Of a stretch of DNA of 31,101 bases, positions 27,345-31,101 are shown piece by piece (positions within the stretch are counted from its first letter, which is position 1; each line of letters opens with the position of its first letter). The position numbers were made by a program, and so were the translations under genes. Under the pieces are notes generated by a model, which did not search any database, was not told the origin of the DNA, and saw nothing but the letters and a program-made list of their open reading frames with translations. Origin of the DNA: a virus; the IMG/VR virus record IMGVR_UViG_3300034073_003624, positions 1 through 31,101 of that record; one strand, written 5' to 3'.

Positions 27345-29186
27345 ATGACCACCACCCTGGCACAGCAAATCGCCGAGACCCAGACCCTGCCGATGCAGTA
27401 CCGGGCGCTGCAGACCGAGCGCGCCAACATCGACGTCGAGGCCCGCACCGTCGAGCTGTCGTTCTCGTCGGAGCTGCCCTACGAACGCTGGTACGGCGCC
27501 GAGATCCTCGACCACGGCGGCAAGGCCATGCGCATGGGCCGCCTTGGCGCCGGCGCCGCGCTGCTGATGGACCACGACACGCGCGACCAGGTGGGCGTGG
27601 TCGAGCGCGCGTGGATCGACAAGGGCAAGGGCCGGGCCGTCGTGCGTTTCGGCCGCAGCGCCCGCGCGCAGGAGGTCTGGCAGGACGTGCAGGACGGCAT
27701 CCGCTCCCTGGTGAGCGTGGGCTACGCCGTGCACGCGATGGTGCTCGAGCGATCGGACGACAGCGGCGAGACGTACCGGGTCACCGACTGGGAGCCCTAC
27801 GAGATCAGCATCGTGTCCGTGCCGGCCGACGCCACCGTCGGCATCGGCCGCGCGGACGGCAAGCAGTTTCAGGTGCGCCTGCTGGGCGCAGAGATTGACC
27901 CGCCGAAAGGCACATCGCAAGGAGCGATCATGGAAGTGATGGACAACGCCCCGGCGGGCGCATCCGCCGAAACCCTCTCCCCCGACAATGCTCGCCGCAT
28001 CGAGCAGGCCCGCGGCGCCGCCCTGGCCCGCCTGGGCGAGAGCAACAAGATCCCCGCCGGCACCATCCGCGGCTGGATCGAGTCCGGCAAAACGCTCGAC
28101 CAGGCGGCCGAGGACGTGCTCAAGATCCTGAGCGAGCGCGCCAACGACGACCAGCTGGTGGGCAACCTCGGCATGACCAACCGCGAAGCCAACCAGTACA
28201 GCCTGTTCCGCGCTACCCGCGCCATCATCGACAGGAACTGGTCCAAGGCCGGCCTCGAGCTCAAGGCCCACGAGGAGATCCAGCGCCGCATGGGCCGCGC
28301 GCCCAAGTCGGACAACTCGTTCTTCGTGCCGCTGGACGTGCTCAAGCGCGACCTCACCGTCGCCACCGGCAACGCTGGCGGCTTCCTGGTGAGCACCACC
28401 AACCAGGGCTTCGTGGACCTCCTGCGCAACTCCACCGTTTTGATGCAGATGGGCGTCACCCGCCTGGGCGGCCTGACGGACAACATCACCATCCCGCGCC
28501 AGACCGCCGGCGCCACGGCCTACTGGCTGGCCAACGAAGGCACCAGCATCACCGAGTCGCAGATGACGCTGGGCCAGATCTCGCTCACGCCCAAGACCGT
28601 GGGCGCGTACACCGAGATCAGCCGCCAGCTTACGCTGCAGAGCTCGCCGGACGTTGAAAACCTCGTCCTGCGCGACCTCGCCGCGCAGGTGGGGATCGAT
28701 GTCGATGCCAAGGGCTTGAACGGCTCCGGCGCCAGCGGCCAGCCCACCGGCCTGCTGGGCACCTCGGGCGTGGGCTCGGTGTCGGGCACCTCCATCGCTT
28801 ACGCGGGCATCATCGAGTTCCAGACCGATGTCTTCGGTGCCAACGCGCTCGGCGGCTCCGCCGGCTACGTCACCACCGGCGCCGTCGCAGCCCTGCTCAA
28901 GCAGCGCGTCAAGTTCAGCTCGACCGCCAGCCCGCTGTGGGAAGGCCGCCTCGAGGAGGCGACGATGGACGGCTACCGCGCCATGGCGAGCAACAACGTC
29001 CCGTCCGCCACCATGATCTTCGGCGACTGGTCGCAGATGCTCATGGCCGAGTGGGGCGTGCTCGAGGTCGACATCAATCCTTTCGCCAACTTCCAGGCGG
29101 GGATCATCGGGGTGCGCGCCATGTACTCCGTCGACTTCGGCGTGCGTGTGCCTGGCGCCTTCAGCGTCGCCACCTCCATCACCTAA
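27345..29186 (+). CDS. Fused prohead protease and major capsid protein (HK97 fold)
   Basis: A 613-residue polyprotein two bases after the portal stop; ATG 27345 follows GAGG. Residues ~20-170 are an HK97-type (S78) prohead protease: His77 in LLMDHDTRDQVG, the Ser121/Ser124 region in RSLVSVGY, and WEPYEISIVSVPADA. A helical linker (~205-330) may act as the scaffold. The capsid domain begins near 345 (TGNAGGFLV) and includes IPRQTAGATAYWLANEG and VKFSSTASPLWEG. Self-cleavage would release mature capsid subunits. In most phages protease and capsid are separate genes; the fusion is a known variant. Confidence 0.88.
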   Translation: MTTTLAQQIAETQTLPMQYRALQTERANIDVEARTVELSFSSELPYERWYGAEILDHGGKAMRMGRLGAGAALLMDHDTRDQVGVVERAWIDKGKGRAVVRFGRSARAQEVWQDVQDGIRSLVSVGYAVHAMVLERSDDSGETYRVTDWEPYEISIVSVPADATVGIGRADGKQFQVRLLGAEIDPPKGTSQGAIMEVMDNAPAGASAETLSPDNARRIEQARGAALARLGESNKIPAGTIRGWIESGKTLDQAAEDVLKILSERANDDQLVGNLGMTNREANQYSLFRATRAIIDRNWSKAGLELKAHEEIQRRMGRAPKSDNSFFVPLDVLKRDLTVATGNAGGFLVSTTNQGFVDLLRNSTVLMQMGVTRLGGLTDNITIPRQTAGATAYWLANEGTSITESQMTLGQISLTPKTVGAYTEISRQLTLQSSPDVENLVLRDLAAQVGIDVDAKGLNGSGASGQPTGLLGTSGVGSVSGTSIAYAGIIEFQTDVFGANALGGSAGYVTTGAVAALLKQRVKFSSTASPLWEGRLEEATMDGYRAMASNNVPSATMIFGDWSQMLMAEWGVLEVDINPFANFQAGIIGVRAMYSVDFGVRVPGAFSVATSIT

Positions 29187-29196
29187 CAACGCATCC

Positions 29197-29221
29197 GCCG
29201 CGGCCCTCACCCGGCCGCGGC
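29197..29221 (+). other. Strong hairpin after the capsid gene
   Basis: A perfect nine-base stem (29197-29205 and 29213-29221) with a seven-base loop just after the capsid stop. There is no U-run. It could protect the capsid message from 3' decay or attenuate downstream expression. Confidence 0.45.
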
Positions 29222-29236
29222 CACCAGGAGACGCCC

Positions 29237-29452
29237 ATGCTCAGCACCACCACCCTGTCCGCCGCCGACCGCCCCGTGCCCGTCGAGGTGCTCCGCCCCT
29301 TCCGTTTGACCGAAGGCAACCGCACCCGCGAGACCAAGCCGGGCGAGACCGTCGAAGTCCCGCTCTACCTCGCCCGCGAGCTCGCGGCGCAGGTGCCGCC
29401 CCGCGTCGGCCCCAAGGGGTCGTACAAGCCGGCGCCCATCGCCAAGGCCTGA
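29237..29452 (+). CDS. Small protein after capsid gene, unknown
   Basis: A 71-residue protein with AGGAGA seven bases before ATG 29237. It begins MLSTTTLSAADRPVPVEVLRPF and has a central beta pair (KPGETVEVPLYLARELAAQ), like small phage proteins that follow capsid genes. It may be a minor head component. Its size and strong ribosome site suggest many copies. No family motif. Confidence 0.6.
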   Translation: MLSTTTLSAADRPVPVEVLRPFRLTEGNRTRETKPGETVEVPLYLARELAAQVPPRVGPKGSYKPAPIAKA

Positions 29453-29462
29453 GGAGACCGCC

Positions 29463-29834
29463 ATGCTCAACAACGAAGGGCAAGCGGCCGCGATCGTCAA
29501 ACTGATCGACCCGGCCAGCTGCGCCAACACCGCCGCCGCCACCAGCGGCTGGGTGGACGTGCGCGGCTACGAGGGCGACCTCGTGTTCACGCAGCAGATC
29601 GGCGCGGTGACCGGATCCATTGTCGGCCGCATCCAGGACGCGACTGACAGCTCCGGCACCGGCGCGGCCAACATCGCCGACGCCGCGTTCACCAGCGTGT
29701 CGTCCGCCAACAACGTCCAGAAGCTCACCGTGCCCGACAAGTCCACCCGCGGGTGGGTGCGCTACGTCGGCACCATCACCACCGGCCCGGCGCTGGTGGC
29801 GGTGAGCATGATGGCGCGGCCGAAGGTGGTGTGA
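29463..29834 (+). CDS. Putative head decoration protein
   Basis: A 123-residue protein from ATG 29463, with GGAGA four to five bases before. It is beta-rich and low in charge (AATSGWVDVRGYEGDLVFTQQIG, VRYVGTITTGPALVAVSMMARPK). The plan, with a GxWVDV strand early and a T-G-x-A-L-V-A-V strand late, is that of small capsid-stabilising beta sandwiches in many phages. It stands between capsid and the connector genes. Assignment by pattern and context. Confidence 0.6.
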   Translation: MLNNEGQAAAIVKLIDPASCANTAAATSGWVDVRGYEGDLVFTQQIGAVTGSIVGRIQDATDSSGTGAANIADAAFTSVSSANNVQKLTVPDKSTRGWVRYVGTITTGPALVAVSMMARPKVV

Positions 29835-29835
29835 C

Positions 29836-30198
29836 ATGGCCATCCGCCTGCTCACCCCGATGCGTATCGCCGGTGTCGTCCAGGCGGCCGACGCCATCGT
29901 CACGCTGCCCACCGTGGGCGAGGAGGCGGACCTCGTGGCCGACCGCGTCGCCGTGTGGTCCGGCGCCAACCTCACCGCGCCGTGGGTGCCGGTGCCGGGC
30001 ATCTTCCGCCTGCGCATCACCGGCACCGGCACCGTGCAGCTCGACGCCCGCAACGGCCTGGGCGTCGAGACCCTGGCCGTGGAGACGTGGAGCGTCACCT
30101 CGGCCACCAACGAGATCGTGTTCCCCTACGCCGGAGATGACGCCACGCACATGCGCATCAGCGCCTCCGGCACCGCAACCGTGGAGGTGTTGGCATGA
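29836..30198 (+). CDS. Head-region small protein 2
   Basis: A 120-residue beta-rich protein one base after the previous stop. It has alternating hydrophobic strands (IRLLTPMRIAGVVQ, FRLRITGTGTVQLDARNGLGVETLAVETWSV), with a late TATVEVL end. The gene overlaps the next by ATGA. It probably forms a jelly-roll or beta-sandwich virion protein, perhaps the mount for the beta-helix spike. No known family is certain. Confidence 0.55.
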   Translation: MAIRLLTPMRIAGVVQAADAIVTLPTVGEEADLVADRVAVWSGANLTAPWVPVPGIFRLRITGTGTVQLDARNGLGVETLAVETWSVTSATNEIVFPYAGDDATHMRISASGTATVEVLA

Positions 30199-30563
30199 GC
30201 GGCTACCCGATGCGTCTGTCCGAGCTGATCACCGGCGAGAACCAGAGCCTGGGCGCCCTCGAGGTGATCGATGGCGTCGGCGAGTATGAAACCGTCGCTG
30301 CGTCGCAGACGGACCAGGTGCTGGGCGCCACCGGGGCAGCGGGCGACTACCTGCACCGGCTCATCTGCGTGGTGTCCACCGCGGCCAATTCGCAGGTGCA
30401 AATCAAAGACGGCAGCGCCGCCGCCGTCACCATACTGCCCGCCAACGTCGGCGGAGGTATCGGCACCTACGTCATCCCGGTCGGGCTCAAGGCCACCGGC
30501 GCCGGATGGGGCGTCACCACCGGCAGCGGCGTGACGGTGATCGCGGTGGGGGCTTTTACCTGA
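30195..30563 (+). CDS. Head-region small protein 3
   Basis: A 122-residue protein in ATGA overlaps with both neighbours. The C-terminal ~90 residues (LICVVSTAANSQVQIKDGSAAAVTILP, GIGTYVIPVGLKATGAGWGVTTGSG) have the layout of a small single beta sandwich. It directly precedes the beta-helix protein and could be its adaptor to the capsid surface. Function is inferred only. Confidence 0.55.
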   Translation: MSGYPMRLSELITGENQSLGALEVIDGVGEYETVAASQTDQVLGATGAAGDYLHRLICVVSTAANSQVQIKDGSAAAVTILPANVGGGIGTYVIPVGLKATGAGWGVTTGSGVTVIAVGAFT

Positions 30564-31101
30564 TGGCGACCTTCTACATTGACCCGACGCGGGGCACGAA
30601 CGGTGTCGGCAGTGAAGCCGATCCGTTCAATGTCTGGCCCTCGATTGCCAGTTCAAACGTCTACCTTCAAAAACGCGGCACTACGGCCAACACGCAAAGC
30701 GCCGCTGTAACTGCGTTCGGCCGATCCGACGTGACGATTGGCGCATACGGCACCGGGCCCAATCCGATTATCAATGCGGGCACTGCCATTGGGCTTCAAT
30801 GCTCCAACTCCAGCAATTTGACCATTGAAGGCGTCGATTTTGTGTCAACGGGCAGTTACGGCGTCATCTGGGTCGGCGGCAATGGGATTTCAATTACCGA
30901 CTCGACAATCGTCGGTGCACGCTGTGGCCTAAGTATCACCAGCAGCAGCATCAGTGGGGTTGCTGGCGCCACGTTGACTCGGGTAACTGCGCGGCACACC
31001 GTTGTTGCCAACGAGCAAAGCGGGCTGTTTATGGCCGCTGCGCACGCTACTTACAACCTTACCAACATCAAAATTATCGACTGCACGTTTTCCAACAATG
31101 C
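30563..31101 (+). CDS. Parallel beta-helix protein, N-terminal part (cut by window edge)
   Basis: The first 179 codons of a gene that runs off the right edge, starting in an ATGA overlap. It begins MATFYIDPTRGTNGVGSEADPF, the usual start of pectate-lyase-like beta-helix proteins (FYVDPxxGxDxxxGs). From residue ~50 there are regular coil repeats (SDVTIGAYGTGPNPII, SNLTIEGVDFVSTGSYGV, LTNIKIIDCTFSNN). The DNA is richer in A/T than the neighbouring head genes. It most likely continues as the open frame at base 1. Place in the head module suggests a head fibre or a spike. Confidence 0.82.
   Translation, partial: MATFYIDPTRGTNGVGSEADPFNVWPSIASSNVYLQKRGTTANTQSAAVTAFGRSDVTIGAYGTGPNPIINAGTAIGLQCSNSSNLTIEGVDFVSTGSYGVIWVGGNGISITDSTIVGARCGLSITSSSISGVAGATLTRVTARHTVVANEQSGLFMAAAHATYNLTNIKIIDCTFSNN

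Noticed and set aside
25627-27363. Long open frames on the minus strand opposite real genes (also 5578-7266, 27324-29210 and 3931-5337)
   Set aside because: They are antisense to clear portal, tail and capsid genes. High third-position GC gives long open frames on the other strand; their composition (runs of Arg, Ala, His) is not protein-like.
1-31101. Known defence system, toxin-antitoxin pair or transposon
   Set aside because: No nuclease, reverse transcriptase, toxin, transposase or insertion-sequence ends were recognised; the YdaS-like protein is better explained as the Cro-type regulator in the immunity region.

Overview
The window reads as a nearly complete genome of a temperate, lambda-like siphophage infecting a high-GC Gram-negative bacterium. 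Evidence for the host type is the Rz/Rz1 spanin pair, a small lipoprotein, the gpA/J-type structural genes, high GC with strong third-position G/C bias, and tightly overlapping ATGA/GTGA/TGATG gene joints. Which proteobacterial group the host belongs to cannot be settled from the sequence. The genome appears circularly permuted: the right edge holds the first 179 codons of a parallel beta-helix protein and the left edge holds the last 222, with capsid genes before it and head-tail joining genes after it. The two edges do not join in frame; a number of bases equal to 2 modulo 3 is missing.

Layout. 1-671: C-terminal part of the beta-helix protein. 668-9198: head-tail joining, tail tube, frameshifted tail chaperone pair, Z-like protein, tape measure and tail tip, ending in a 911-residue J-like protein. 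9195-10332: a small lipoprotein and two accessory tail proteins. 10332-11642: lysis cassette (two membrane proteins, M15 endolysin, Rz with embedded Rz1). 11590-12167, minus strand: a two-gene accessory cassette with its own promoter. 12259-12479: attP, consisting of the 3' end of a tRNA-Thr(CGT)-like gene flanked by repeated GTTCTAAA motifs and a bidirectional terminator. 12474-16183, minus strand: a nine-gene early operon ending in a DUF4224-like gene and the integrase. 16281-17096: immunity region with a short (probably non-cleavable) repressor, a membrane zinc-ribbon protein and divergent promoters carrying AGCA-N-TGCT operators. 17097-19338, plus strand: a Cro/YdaS-like protein, a terminator inside its 3' end, an SH3-like protein, an unknown protein and a VirE-type helicase. 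19339-19514: a large dyad of GTTCCTAC/GTAGGAAC repeats, a candidate replication origin. 19517-22564: a small conserved-looking gene, terminase small and large subunits. 22590-25760: a promoter with a further copy of the operator, a possible adhesin cassette (C1q-like protein, XkdW-like protein, 23-residue repeat protein) and a gpW-like connector. 25753-30563: portal, fused protease-capsid protein and four small head proteins. 30563 to the edge: N-terminal part of the beta-helix protein.

How it works together. The repressor at 16546-16989 probably binds AGCA-N-TGCT dyads at three places: the early leftward promoter (16279-16320), the rightward Cro promoter (17061-17089), and, unusually, a promoter at 22590-22617 just after the terminase. 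In a lysogen this would silence integration/excision, replication and the entry to the structural operon together. After induction, the plus-strand transcript makes the helicase and replicates DNA; the late genes then run from the terminase through head and tail to lysis.
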